A DNA stretch of 64,000 bases from Diogma glabrata (taxonomy: Eukaryota > Arthropoda > Insecta > Diptera > Cylindrotomidae), in NCBI GenBank assembly GCA_963693315.1, contig OY856188.1:216574495-216638494 (forward strand), given 5' to 3'. The position numbers were made by a program, and so were the translations under genes. Positions within the stretch are counted from its first letter, which is position 1. Each line of letters begins with the position of its first letter. This document shows positions 63,344-64,000 of the stretch, piece by piece. The notes under the pieces are model-generated. The model was not told the origin of the DNA, ran no database searches, and worked only from the letters and a program-made list of their open reading frames with translations.

Positions 63344-64000
63344 AAGTTTTTTAAGTAGAAATAATTTGTGTATTATTTTGAACGTTGTATTAGTGGAAAT
63401 TTCTACAATCAACCGTTGGAGTTTCTGAAGCTGTTGAAAGAAAAGAATATTCTAGTTAGGAATGTTGTTTGCTTAATTGTTTCTTGTTGTTGTGGAACAA
63501 TCGAGGAGTTGAAGACTTAATAAAACCTGGTGTTTTTGCTTACTAATCAGTGATCGAACTCAGAAAGAGATTGGGAATTACGTTTATCGAATTGAGAGTT
63601 TGGCCAATTCCAAGGAAGGTTGAGAAAAACGTAGCAGCATATATATGAAATTCGACAAACATGATTTAAATTTATTTTTACACGCTGAATCTCATGCACT
63701 AAACTTTCATAGCCAAGGTATATTAATCACATTCACTGATCATGTGCTTATACATATATTTATTGACATTCTTTTGTTTCAATCAATTTTTCGTTAAAGT
63801 AACAAAAATATTGCATATTTAAAAACAAATTATTTGTAAAACCCCAAACAGATTGTTATATCTACAATTTGTTTAAAGTTTTATAAAAAATTTGCGGTGC
63901 ATAATAGTTATTTATTTATCTAGAACGAAAAGTGAAACTTTAAAGTACGAGCTAGTTGTTTACGGCAGAGGCGTCTAGCCGAGGCCGAAATTACTAGTGA
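63344..64000. other. non-coding end of window
   Basis: No ORF, RNA gene or repeat recognised. The last 60 bp are GC-richer (CGGCAGAGGCGTCTAGCCGA). Confidence 0.4.

Overview
This is AT-rich eukaryotic nuclear DNA, most likely from an insect (order not determinable). The main evidence is a spliced, homeobox-containing NK1-class gene, orthologous to Drosophila slouch (S59/NK-1), read on the minus strand from 56961 to 26344. Its four coding exons (56961-56095, 51682-51418, 26897-26617, 26562-26344) join in frame with GT/AG borders into a 543-residue protein. The introns are 4.4 kb, 24.5 kb and 54 bp. The 24.5 kb intron is packed with transposable elements, so most long ORFs in the window are mobile-element relics and not host genes.

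Layout. 1-2577: AT-rich, no gene. 2578-2974 (-): small two-exon gene for a 108-residue protein with an arginine/serine-rich tail. 3681-4060 (+): a decayed, inverted paralogue of it that keeps an intron of the same 70-bp length. 4255-5700: SINE-like, hAT-end-like and LINE scraps. 5745-13021 (-): a decayed Ty3/Gypsy retrotransposon (gag, protease, RT, RNase H, integrase), split by a 3.4-kb RTE-like LINE (6198-9573) flanked by an 11-bp target-site duplication. 13022-13670 (+): 3' end of an I/R1-type LINE. 13745-18946 (+): an LTR element whose 3' LTR was split by a composite non-autonomous element with Helentron/HINE-like ends (15728-18867). 18947-26343: unique and MITE sequence, a duplicated scrap of slouch exon 4 (21200-21271), a long (CT)n tract, and a TIR-bounded element carrying a truncated reverse transcriptase (22944-24835).

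Inside slouch intron 2: MITE-like repeats, a 2.5-kb foldback-like element (31735-34285), a second HINE-like copy (36458-38333), a TIR element (40391-41827) that contains a 448-bp palindrome made of two Helitron 3' ends, and a broken autonomous Helitron (about 45430-50834). Intron 1 holds a dead LINE (about 53090-54400). Upstream of slouch are a 564-bp palindrome with hammerhead-ribozyme-like motifs (58206-58769), a perfect 53-bp-arm palindrome (60444-60554) and a 5'-truncated LINE with one long open RT frame (61322-63343).

No bacterial-type operon, CRISPR array or defence system is present. The most unusual features are structural: repeated near-perfect palindromes, the slouch exon fragment, the inverted paralogue that kept its intron, the tandem 3' termini of the HINE-like family, and the RT fragment enclosed by TIRs. 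All coordinates and splice joins were read by eye; no alignment or search was run.
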